A stretch of DNA of 6,722 nt. Source: Lewinellaceae bacterium (GTDB taxonomy: Bacteria; Bacteroidota; Bacteroidia; Chitinophagales; Saprospiraceae). The position numbers were made by a program, and so were the translations under genes. Of this stretch, positions 1-4,575 are shown in pieces. The stretch covers positions 1 through 6,722 of the forward strand of contig JADJRC010000051.1 of assembly GCA_016712415.1 (NCBI GenBank), written 5' to 3'. A model generated the notes under the pieces. It worked only from the letters and a program-made list of their open reading frames with translations. It did not search any database and was not told where the DNA came from. Position 1 is the stretch's first letter. Every line of letters starts with the position of its first letter.

Positions 1-99
1 CCCGCAACACTTCGCAACACCCGCGACAAAATCAATCGAAAAGTTGCGCAACAGTTAAAAACGGTGTATATTCGGGGCTTACTTATAAAATCTAAGGGC
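1..99 (+). other. Leader region upstream of the first gene, no assignable CDS
   Basis: This stretch holds three GCAACA hexamers (4-9, 14-19, 48-53) and the perfect 10-bp palindrome GTTGCGCAAC at 43-52. All three forward frames are open at the left edge. Frame 2 stops at 56-58 and frame 3 at 93-95, so either could be the tail of an upstream gene. Frame 1 runs without a stop into the first gene, so a start left of the window cannot be excluded. A weak -7-like TATATTCG lies at 67-74 with TTG at 44-46; it departs from TAnnTTTG in one base. If it is a promoter, the palindrome overlaps its -33 box and could be an operator, which is inference. Confidence 0.35.
4..53. repeat. GCAACA hexamer cluster 1 (upstream)
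   Basis: GCAACA occurs at 4-9, 14-19 and 48-53. The last copy overlaps the palindrome GTTGCGCAAC (43-52). The first two are 10 bp apart. This continues the same hexamer family found inside the following gene, showing that the signal is not confined to that reading frame. Confidence 0.7.
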
Positions 100-1554
100 A
101 TGGCAAACAATCTTAAAACACGCGGGGCGGCGGTCTATCGTCTCGCAAGCGGCATTCAATTCGCCGCGTTCAAATTCCTTGCAGTCACTACTGCGATCTT
201 CATTTGGGCGTCCTTCGCCCACTACTTCGATGCCAAATTTGGCCCCGCTGTTGCGGCGGTCATGGGGGTTGTTGCGATCATCGTAATGTACTACCTGATC
301 GACAAGGGCCTCGACGGGCTGGTGGAGTTTTTGGCCGATGAAAAGATCAATCCCGGCGACCTGGACGCGGACGCGAATCCAAAGGCCCGGAAACAGTTTA
401 TTCGGATGGTCATGTTCATGGCGCTTATCCGCTTGCTCGCAACGGGTACTACCTCTATTTGGGGCTCTTACGAAATCGCTGATTATGTCACCGAGGCGCC
501 GGATAATGGGGCGGCGTTGCAACAAATGGAAAGCGAGAACAAAACTTTGCAACAAACTCGCAACAGTTTGCAACAGTCCTTGCAACAAACCCGCAACAGC
601 GAGGCGGCACGGGTGAAGAAAGCCAAGCAAGACGGACATGCAACAGTTGTTGCGGCGCTCGAAAAACACCCGCGTAAAGAGGTACGGGATGGGATGCGCC
701 GGGGCGAGAATTGGTACATGACCACAAAGAAGCTCAAGAAATACCGGGATGGGTACTTGGTGGCGCTCAAGGATAGCGCCCAAACCGTTCAGGCCGAAAG
801 CGAAAAGGCGGGGGCTATCGAAGCGTCCCTACTTGCGCTTAATACCGACGGCGTGAAGGCGGCGCAAGAAACGAAAAGCGCATTGGTACGGGTCGAGGAA
901 TCGAAGGTAGAAGCCTACGAAAATAAGAAATCCCGCCGTACCAACTTCCTCATCATTGCCGACGTGCTATCTGTATTCTTTGGGCTCCTATCGGTGTGGA
1001 TTCGCGCCACGTTCCGCGCTGCCGTTGGCGTTCATGCAGTCACCCAGGAAAAGACGATTGAAGCGATCATTTGGGCCTTTGTCGTTCGGGTATGGAATGG
1101 TTTTTTGGGCTGGCTGGAAAGAGTCTTGAAGGTGGATCTGGACGGCAACGGAACTATTGGGCTAGCTGGTAGCCCGGCAACACAAACCGCACCCATAAAA
1201 AGGGCAAAACCGGGAGTTGTTGCGGGTGCTGTTGCGCGGAATCAGATCGGCTTTTTCGGGAAAGGCAACAAGGGCGCAACAATCCCCGCAACAGATACGC
1301 AACAACAGCCCGCAACACCTGTTGCTAACAGCGTTGAGGAGGCGCAACAGATCAACATAACAACCGGGGTAAACGAGGAGGAAGTCAGGAAATTGCAAGG
1401 CGCAATCACCCGCCTAAACGCATCCATCCGGGCGGACAAATCCAACCTGAGTAAAGGCAACGGCAACCCCTCGACGATCACCGCCCGACTCACCCAAAAA
1501 GCGGTTGACTTGCGGACGCTGGAAACGAAACTATCTGAAATGCTTTCCGGGTAA
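100..1554 (+). CDS. Multi-pass membrane protein with central coiled coil, unknown function
   Basis: I do not recognise the family. Starting at ATG 100 (MANNLKTRG) the product has 484 residues. A GTG at 64 is in frame, but would add an odd leader and lies within a possible promoter. Hydrophobic segments that look membrane-spanning are at about residues 24-44, 48-67, 103-121, 282-303 and, less clearly, 320-339. Between the third and fourth is a charged, Gln-rich coiled-coil region (about 140-275) opening with LQQTRNS-type repeats. After the last hydrophobic segment comes DLDGNGTI (346-353), which resembles a calcium-binding EF-hand or dockerin loop. The tail is low-complexity (Ala, Thr, Gln, Asn), then a charged helix-like end (about 425-484). 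The DNA carries 20 GCAACA/TGTTGC hexamers, so part of the protein sequence may be dictated by DNA sites. The gene stands apart from the replication genes, with a promoter between them. Coding status is convincing; function is unknown. Confidence 0.8.
   Translation: MANNLKTRGAAVYRLASGIQFAAFKFLAVTTAIFIWASFAHYFDAKFGPAVAAVMGVVAIIVMYYLIDKGLDGLVEFLADEKINPGDLDADANPKARKQFIRMVMFMALIRLLATGTTSIWGSYEIADYVTEAPDNGAALQQMESENKTLQQTRNSLQQSLQQTRNSEAARVKKAKQDGHATVVAALEKHPRKEVRDGMRRGENWYMTTKKLKKYRDGYLVALKDSAQTVQAESEKAGAIEASLLALNTDGVKAAQETKSALVRVEESKVEAYENKKSRRTNFLIIADVLSVFFGLLSVWIRATFRAAVGVHAVTQEKTIEAIIWAFVVRVWNGFLGWLERVLKVDLDGNGTIGLAGSPATQTAPIKRAKPGVVAGAVARNQIGFFGKGNKGATIPATDTQQQPATPVANSVEEAQQINITTGVNEEEVRKLQGAITRLNASIRADKSNLSKGNGNPSTITARLTQKAVDLRTLETKLSEMLSG
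519..653. repeat. GCAACA hexamer cluster 2, including a 33-bp tandem repeat
   Basis: GCAACA starts at 519, 549, 560, 570, 582, 593 and 640, and the reverse form TGTTGC starts at 648. Successive spacings from 549 to 593 are 11, 10, 12 and 11 bp, about one turn of B-DNA. An imperfect 33-bp tandem unit begins at 547 and again at 580. Copies fall in different codon frames: TTG-CAA-CAA (Leu-Gln-Gln) at 519, CGC-AAC-AGT (Arg-Asn-Ser) at 560, GCA-ACA (Ala-Thr) at 640. This implies conservation of DNA rather than peptide. Two more reverse copies lie at 249-254 and 270-275. Confidence 0.75.
1177..1349. repeat. GCAACA hexamer cluster 3, near-helical spacing
   Basis: GCAACA starts at 1177, 1265, 1276, 1288, 1299, 1312 and 1344; TGTTGC starts at 1218, 1230 and 1320. 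The run 1265-1312 has spacings of 11, 12, 11 and 13 bp, and the reverse pair is 12 bp apart. It falls in the low-complexity tail of the membrane protein gene, where the peptide could tolerate imposed DNA sites. After 1350 I find only one further copy in the window (1807-1812). Confidence 0.75.
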
Positions 1555-1560
1555 TGAGCA

Positions 1561-1584
1561 GAACGCCCGTAAAGATTGGCGTTC
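1561..1584 (+). terminator. Hairpin after the membrane protein gene, weak terminator candidate
   Basis: GAACGCC (1561-1567) pairs perfectly with GGCGTTC (1578-1584) around a 10-nt loop, starting 7 bases after the stop codon. No T-tract follows, so it does not meet the usual intrinsic-terminator pattern. It may protect the 3' end of the mRNA or terminate weakly. Confidence 0.35.
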
Positions 1585-1627
1585 CCGGATTAAATGAAAA
1601 ATAGTTCAAAAATAAGTACCCCAAAAC

Positions 1628-1659
1628 TTGACAGGTATTTATATTTTGGTGTATCTTTG
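1628..1659 (+). promoter_or_regulatory. Bacteroidota-type promoter, copy A
   Basis: TTG at 1628-1630 (within CTTGAC) and TATCTTTG at 1652-1659 match the Bacteroidota -33 and -7 elements, with 21 bases between. The predicted start of transcription is near 1666, giving a leader of about 23 nt before ATG 1689. The stretch 1641-1685 is repeated at 4302-4346 with a single mismatch. Confidence 0.8.
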
Positions 1660-1685
1660 TTTTATCATTCAACAAAATACAATCT
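1641..1685 (+). repeat. Duplicated promoter-leader, copy A (partner 4302-4346)
   Basis: These 45 bases match 4302-4346 with one difference (T1660 versus G4321). The repeat covers the -7 box, the start region and the leader with CATTCAACAAAATACAATCT. Looser similarity extends to the -33 box, where copy A is two bases longer between boxes. The downstream coding sequences are unrelated. Confidence 0.85.
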
Positions 1686-1688
1686 GAC

Positions 1689-1967
1689 ATGAAAGAGGTA
1701 ATTGACGAAAGACTCCCGATTGGGGTTTCTGTATGGGTTTCTGATGCCCCCATCTCTAACGACGAATGCGATGAGATTTACAGGGAGGTAATGAGTGGCG
1801 TTCAGCGCAACAACTTAGAGCCATTGCAAACCGCTCATTATAAAATCCTGTTCAGCAGGACGAGTGGGTTTAAAAAATCAACCCCAGGGTGGAGCGAATA
1901 CGACCTTCACGGGGTGGCGTGTAATATCGCCCTCCGGGTTCAGGAAAATATGACGCTACGCGCTTGA
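1689..1967 (+). CDS. Small hypothetical protein, 92 aa
   Basis: Not recognised. The product is a soluble-looking 92-residue protein with an acidic first half (MKEVIDERLPIG at the start, then SNDECDEIYREVM near residues 23-35) and a more basic second half. It has no membrane segment, signal peptide or obvious DNA-binding motif. The start is well supported: ATG 1689 lies 29 nt after a strong Bacteroidota promoter, and the leader is nearly identical to that of the small gene at 4350. The stop codon (1965-1967) overlaps the -33 box of the next promoter. The shared promoter suggests that this gene and the one at 4350 are expressed together, but their proteins show no similarity I can see. Early phage genes of this size often act on host processes, but nothing here shows a specific role. 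Confidence 0.7.
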   Translation: MKEVIDERLPIGVSVWVSDAPISNDECDEIYREVMSGVQRNNLEPLQTAHYKILFSRTSGFKKSTPGWSEYDLHGVACNIALRVQENMTLRA

Positions 1968-1994
1968 TTTTCTCCCAAATCCTCCGTACATTTG
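1964..1994 (+). promoter_or_regulatory. Bacteroidota-type promoter for the structured RNA
   Basis: TTG at 1964-1966 and TACATTTG at 1987-1994 are separated by 20 bases, a full match to the TTG / TAnnTTTG pattern. Transcription should begin near 2000. It drives the hairpin-rich RNA and, if its terminator is passed, the replication genes. Confidence 0.75.
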
Positions 1995-1999
1995 AACCG

Positions 2000-2118
2000 A
2001 GAATACAATAAGAGAAATACCTTTTCTATTCGAGTGGCTACGAAAAGAAAAGGTAACTGAGAGGCTTCAAACCCTTTCACTTGCCCGGACAGATAGCCAC
2101 CTGTACCGGGCTTTTTTT
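2000..2118 (+). ncRNA. Structured small RNA or leader with complementary hairpin loops
   Basis: About 119 nt from the predicted start to the end of a T-tract, with no convincing ORF. Hairpin 1: TACCTTTTCT (2018-2027) pairs with AGAAAAGGTA (2046-2055); after an A-A mismatch, TTCG (2029-2032) pairs with CGAA (2041-2044), closing loop AGTGGCTA (2033-2040). Hairpin 2: TGAGAGG (2058-2064) pairs with CCTTTCA (2073-2079), one G-U pair, 8-nt loop. Hairpin 3 is the terminator stem, with loop ATAGCCAC (2093-2100). Loop 1 GTGGCTA (2034-2040) and loop 3 TAGCCAC (2094-2100) are exact complements, so they could form a 7-bp kissing interaction within one molecule or between two. It may be a free regulatory RNA, or a leader controlling read-through into the replication genes, which have no other clear promoter. 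I know no named RNA family with this layout. Boundaries are inferred from promoter and terminator. Confidence 0.7.
2083..2118 (+). terminator. Intrinsic terminator of the structured RNA
   Basis: GCCCGG (2083-2088) pairs with CCGGGC (2106-2111), then ACAG (2089-2092) pairs with CTGT (2101-2104) past a bulged A at 2105. The loop has 8 nt, and TTTTTTT follows at 2112-2118. This is a textbook intrinsic terminator, unusual only in that its loop matches loop 1 of the same RNA. ATG 2141 lies 22 nt after the T-tract. Confidence 0.85.
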
Positions 2119-2140
2119 ATGTCAAAAAAGCAAATTCACG

Positions 2141-2548
2141 ATGAAACATGGATTTGAAAAAATAAAGGAAGTCTGCGGAGTTGATGCCTCTGAGCAGCTC
2201 TTTGGGTTTCACTTTGCGCCCGAACACCAATGTCAGTTCATTGATGAATTGATAAAAACGGCCAACTCCTTGGAGAAGATGGCGGCATCAATCGGCAAGG
2301 CTGATGAAATCTCAGAAGCGCAATCAACGGCTCACGATATTGAATGGGAAATTTCCGGGTTTCACGATAAGCTCGAAAAAATGCGCAAAAAAATTGAATC
2401 TCTGCGGTCTTGGGGGGAAAGCTGGAAGCACGTCGCCAAGACCATAGGCGAGCGCTACCCTGAAACCCTTTCATGTGTCATGGAGGATAACCTTTACCCT
2501 CTTTTTGAGGAGGGTTTTTTGAATGTCACAAACGAACTACTGCTATGA
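2141..2548 (+). CDS. Small helical protein of unknown function, first gene of the replication block
   Basis: Not recognised. ATG 2141 gives 135 residues; earlier in-frame starts fall inside the structured RNA and are unlikely. The protein looks soluble and helical, with a charged stretch HDKLEKMRKKIESLRSW near residues 75-91 that could form a short coiled coil. It has no membrane segment or catalytic motif I can identify. It is separated from the RNA promoter by a terminator, so its expression probably depends on read-through. Its TGA overlaps the ATG of the initiator (ATGA at 2545-2548), which usually means translational coupling. A terminator-like hairpin lies within its last codons (2496-2520), so a frame error there cannot be excluded and the C-terminus is less certain than the rest. 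Confidence 0.65.
   Translation: MKHGFEKIKEVCGVDASEQLFGFHFAPEHQCQFIDELIKTANSLEKMAASIGKADEISEAQSTAHDIEWEISGFHDKLEKMRKKIESLRSWGESWKHVAKTIGERYPETLSCVMEDNLYPLFEEGFLNVTNELLL
2496..2520 (+). terminator. Terminator-like hairpin inside a reading frame, just before the initiator gene
   Basis: ACCCTC (2496-2501) pairs with GAGGGT (2510-2515), extended by a T-G and a T-A pair to an 8-bp stem with a 4-nt loop. T2515 closes the stem and begins the TTTTTT run 2515-2520. It ends 24 nt before ATG 2545, much as the terminator at 2083-2118 ends 22 nt before ATG 2141. It lies inside the upstream gene's last codons, so passing ribosomes may suppress it. Confidence 0.55.
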
Positions 2549-3402
2549 GATATAACATTAACATCGACCAACGCTTTTGTCTTGAATGGGGCCTGAACTT
2601 CGCAGAGGGGGCGGTATTTGGCATCCTCTACAATCTTTCGTCCTGGGCTGATCCGGTGGTGATCGACGGCCAAATATTCTACCACGCATCCCGGAACAAG
2701 GTAATGGACGAATTGCCGATGCTTACCGATAAGCCAGACACCATTTACCGAATATTCAAACACCTTTCAGACCCGCAACGGGCGCTTATCCAGTACGAAA
2801 AGGACGGGCGAAAAGACCTGATCCGCCTGACCGATAGGGGCAAGACATGGAACTCGGAAAAAAATCCGAGTTTGGCGGATAACTCGGAAAATTTTCCGGC
2901 GGAACTCGGAAAAAAATCCGAGATTAACTCGGAAAAAAATCCGACAGATAAGAGTACTATTATTATAAGTCCTACTAAGGATAAAGAAAGGGCGCAAGCG
3001 CCTTTCACGCCCCCAGCCCAAAAAGAAATTTCTGAATATTTTTCCGAACGTCTTTCCGGTCTCCCAAACATCCAGGGCCCCGAATATTGGGCCGAATGGG
3101 AGGCGCGAAAATTCGAAGAGTATTACGCCGCGCAAAACTGGAAGGTAGGCAAGGCGAAAATGAAGGACTGGAAAAAAGCTGTCACGGGCTGGATTGGGCG
3201 CAGTATGGAGCGCCGGACCTACCTCAAGCCCTGCCCGACGGCACCGGATTATAACAACTTCAACCAAAACGGATATGGAAAAGAAAAAAACGGAAACGGG
3301 CCTAACCGTGCCGAACTTGCGTTTGCCCGCGCTCTTGCCCGCTCAAATGGCGAATCTGAGCGACCGGGTTTTGAGTCTCCAACCTGGAAGCAGCCGCGAT
3401 AA
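2545..3402 (+). CDS. Phage replication initiator (lambda O-like) with internal origin
   Basis: This 285-residue protein probably opens the phage origin and recruits the replicative helicase. Residues 1-102 resemble a winged-helix domain common in Bacteroidota phage initiators: NKVMDELPML and KPDTIYRIFKHLSD look like recognition-helix surroundings, followed by a wing (YEKDGRKDLIRLTDRGKTW). Residues 103-133 form a repetitive linker (NSEKNPS, NSENFPAE, NSEKNPT) encoded by the iterons. The C-terminal part (about 180-223) is helical and ends in MKDWKKAVTGWIGRSMER, resembling the conserved W..AV..W end of DnaD-like and other phage replication proteins. This order (DNA-binding domain, iterons in the gene, partner-binding domain) is that of lambda O. 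The similarity is architectural, not proven homology. The start overlaps the previous stop (ATGA), and the last 128 bases are shared with the next gene in another frame. Confidence 0.75.
   Translation: MRYNINIDQRFCLEWGLNFAEGAVFGILYNLSSWADPVVIDGQIFYHASRNKVMDELPMLTDKPDTIYRIFKHLSDPQRALIQYEKDGRKDLIRLTDRGKTWNSEKNPSLADNSENFPAELGKKSEINSEKNPTDKSTIIISPTKDKERAQAPFTPPAQKEISEYFSERLSGLPNIQGPEYWAEWEARKFEEYYAAQNWKVGKAKMKDWKKAVTGWIGRSMERRTYLKPCPTAPDYNNFNQNGYGKEKNGNGPNRAELAFARALARSNGESERPGFESPTWKQPR
2851..2944. repeat. Four iterons with inverted-repeat arms, putative replication origin
   Basis: AACTCGGA occurs at 2851, 2881, 2903 and 2926. Copies 1, 3 and 4 continue as six A residues then TCCGA, so each is an inverted repeat. 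Copy 1 is the best: AACTCGGA (2851-2858), spacer AAAAAA, TCCGAGTT (2865-2872). Copy 2 instead carries the 14-bp palindrome CGGAAAATTTTCCG (2885-2898). Spacings are 30, 22 and 23 bp. Copies 1, 2 and 4 are in one codon frame and copy 3 (2903) in another, so selection is on the DNA. Four iterons within the initiator gene followed by AT-rich DNA is the lambda ori plan. Confidence 0.75.
2945..2990. other. AT-rich stretch next to iterons, candidate unwinding element
   Basis: About 72% A+T (33 of 46 bases by hand count) in a window near half GC, including the run AGTACTATTATTATAAGT at 2953-2970. It lies immediately downstream of the iterons, where lambda-type origins melt. It codes for the initiator's linker (STIIISPTKDKER), which is not conserved-looking. 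Confidence 0.5.
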
Positions 3403-4213
3403 CGTCGCCTTGGTGTTTCGGGCGCTTTCCGCGCCGTCGGAGCAAATTCGGAACTTGCAAGGGAATCACCTACTTAAGCCCGCAATCATGGCAATGGCTG
3501 CGAGCTATTGCGGAGCAAGCGGTGACGACACGCTATCGCTGGTTTGGGGTGAATGCGCGGACTGGTTGCGAAAACATTACCCATCGCTTATCCCGGACGA
3601 ACTACTTGAGGCTTTCCGCTTCGCGTCGTCGCCCCAATGCGCCCACCCGGTCAAATTTGCCGCGTATAGCGGGCGGTTTACTGTGGAGATTCTCAAACAG
3701 GTAATGGCCGCGTACATGGCCGAACGCAACGCCATACACCAAGCCATAGAGCGGGGGTTGGCGCAAATGACCGCCGAACAAATGGAGCGACTGGAAGAGG
3801 AAAAGAACCGCGCCGCCAAAGCGCAATTCCTTGCCGACTTCCTGCGGATGAAAGCGGAGGGGGTGGTTCCGGAGTTCGACGAAATCCGGTTCTGGTGGTT
3901 CGACTCGCTGATGGAAGCCGGGGAGATTAATTTCCCCGAATCTGAAAAGCGGGAATTGTGGACGCAGGCCGCGCAAATATTACGGTGGGAACGGACGGAG
4001 GAGTTGGGCGGCAATCCATTCCGAAACGCTAAAATCCAAAACCTAATCCAGCAATGGGACGAAACCGAATCCGTCCCCGACGAATGGAAGGGTAAGCGCG
4101 AATTGATTTACAAGCGCCTGCTTATCCGACAAGCCCTTATCAATGCCGCAATGGATAGTGTGGATATTGAAGCGCCGACGCGGCTAGATGGGAGCGACGA
4201 AATACCCTTTTAA
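3275..4213 (+). CDS. Probable phage replication partner protein with SSB-like C-terminal tail
   Basis: I cannot name the family. ATG 3275 gives 312 residues and was chosen for its A-rich surroundings (AACGGATATGGAAAAG), typical of Bacteroidota starts; ATG 3347 is an alternative, and 3194 is only an open-frame extension. The protein looks all-helical. The central part has LIPDELLEAFRFAS (residues 107-120), then FTVEILKQVMAAYMAERNAI, a pattern common in uncharacterised proteins beside phage initiators, followed by a charged helix (EQMERLEEEKNRAAKAQ). It ends GSDEIPF, matching the SSB tail consensus D-D/E-I-P-F that recruits primase, helicase and repair factors. By position it could be a helicase loader like lambda P, but no Walker motif is visible, so it is not a DnaC-type ATPase. 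The first 128 bases overlap the initiator gene in another frame. Confidence 0.7.
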   Translation: MEKKKTETGLTVPNLRLPALLPAQMANLSDRVLSLQPGSSRDNVALVFRALSAPSEQIRNLQGNHLLKPAIMAMAASYCGASGDDTLSLVWGECADWLRKHYPSLIPDELLEAFRFASSPQCAHPVKFAAYSGRFTVEILKQVMAAYMAERNAIHQAIERGLAQMTAEQMERLEEEKNRAAKAQFLADFLRMKAEGVVPEFDEIRFWWFDSLMEAGEINFPESEKRELWTQAAQILRWERTEELGGNPFRNAKIQNLIQQWDETESVPDEWKGKRELIYKRLLIRQALINAAMDSVDIEAPTRLDGSDEIPF

Positions 4214-4290
4214 CCAACCAAGCCCGCTTCGAGCTGGACCGGGAAAAAGTGCCTGTATAAAACTTTTGATAAAATAATACACTAAAAAAC

Positions 4291-4320
4291 TTGACAAATA
4301 AATATTTTGGTGTATCTTTG
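4291..4320 (+). promoter_or_regulatory. Bacteroidota-type promoter, copy B
   Basis: TTG at 4291-4293 and TATCTTTG at 4313-4320, 19 bases apart, match the Bacteroidota pattern fully. The leader from 4302 to 4346 is a 44/45 match to 1641-1685, and the ATG follows at the same offset. The expected transcript starts near 4327 and would carry the small gene and probably the methylase. Confidence 0.8.
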
Positions 4321-4346
4321 GTTTATCATTCAACAAAATACAATCT
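4302..4346 (+). repeat. Duplicated promoter-leader, copy B (partner 1641-1685)
   Basis: Second copy of the 45-base promoter-leader. In both copies the start codon begins exactly four bases after the last repeated base. Two separate transcripts with the same start region would share transcriptional and translational control. Confidence 0.85.
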
Positions 4347-4349
4347 CAA

Positions 4350-4550
4350 ATGACAACTGCAAACATGATCCAAGCCGCCAAAGATGCCGTAACGAAAGGA
4401 ACCAACGGCCAATTTGTACCTACCTATGCCAAAGAATACGCCCACAACAAATTCTTGGTGGTGGTTGACGGCCAAAGCATCAAAGGCCATTCCCTCAAAG
4501 TCACTTTCAGCCCCAAGAGCGGGTGGTTTATTGACGACGCCAATGCTTAA
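4350..4550 (+). CDS. Small hypothetical protein, 66 aa
   Basis: Not recognised. The 66-residue product begins with a short helix-like segment (MTTANMIQAAKDAVTKG). It continues with alternating hydrophobic strands (NKFLVVVDGQSIKGHSLKV, then FSPKSGWFID), suggesting a small mixed helix-and-sheet fold. No membrane span or metal site is seen. The start is fixed by the duplicated promoter-leader 30 nt upstream. It precedes the methylase gene by 25 bases, or overlaps it if the methylase starts at ATG 4546. Co-expression with the methylase is likely, but a shared role is not shown. Confidence 0.65.
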   Translation: MTTANMIQAAKDAVTKGTNGQFVPTYAKEYAHNKFLVVVDGQSIKGHSLKVTFSPKSGWFIDDANA

Positions 4551-4575
4551 CGTACTTCAAAAGATTCAATCAGGC

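Noticed and set aside
79..783. 234-codon open frame on the minus strand
   Set aside because: It is antisense to the membrane protein gene, its Cys/Leu/Gln-rich content mirrors the GCAACA repeats, and it has no promoter or recognisable domain.
2069..2473. AAACCCTTTCA shared at 2069-2079 and 2463-2473, each upstream of a terminator
   Set aside because: An 11-base match is expected a few times by chance among all pairs of positions in a window this size, and the pairing partner of hairpin 2 is absent at the second site.
2767..3267. 166-codon open frame on the minus strand
   Set aside because: It is a shadow of the initiator gene; its repeated Phe-rich segments come from reading the iterons backwards.
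3577..4014. Minus-strand frames of 124 and 145 codons
   Set aside because: Ser/Arg-rich shadows of the partner gene with no start context or family resemblance.
4214..4260. Terminator after the replication genes
   Set aside because: CCCG and CCGGG segments near 4223-4245 do not form a stable stem, and no T-tract follows.
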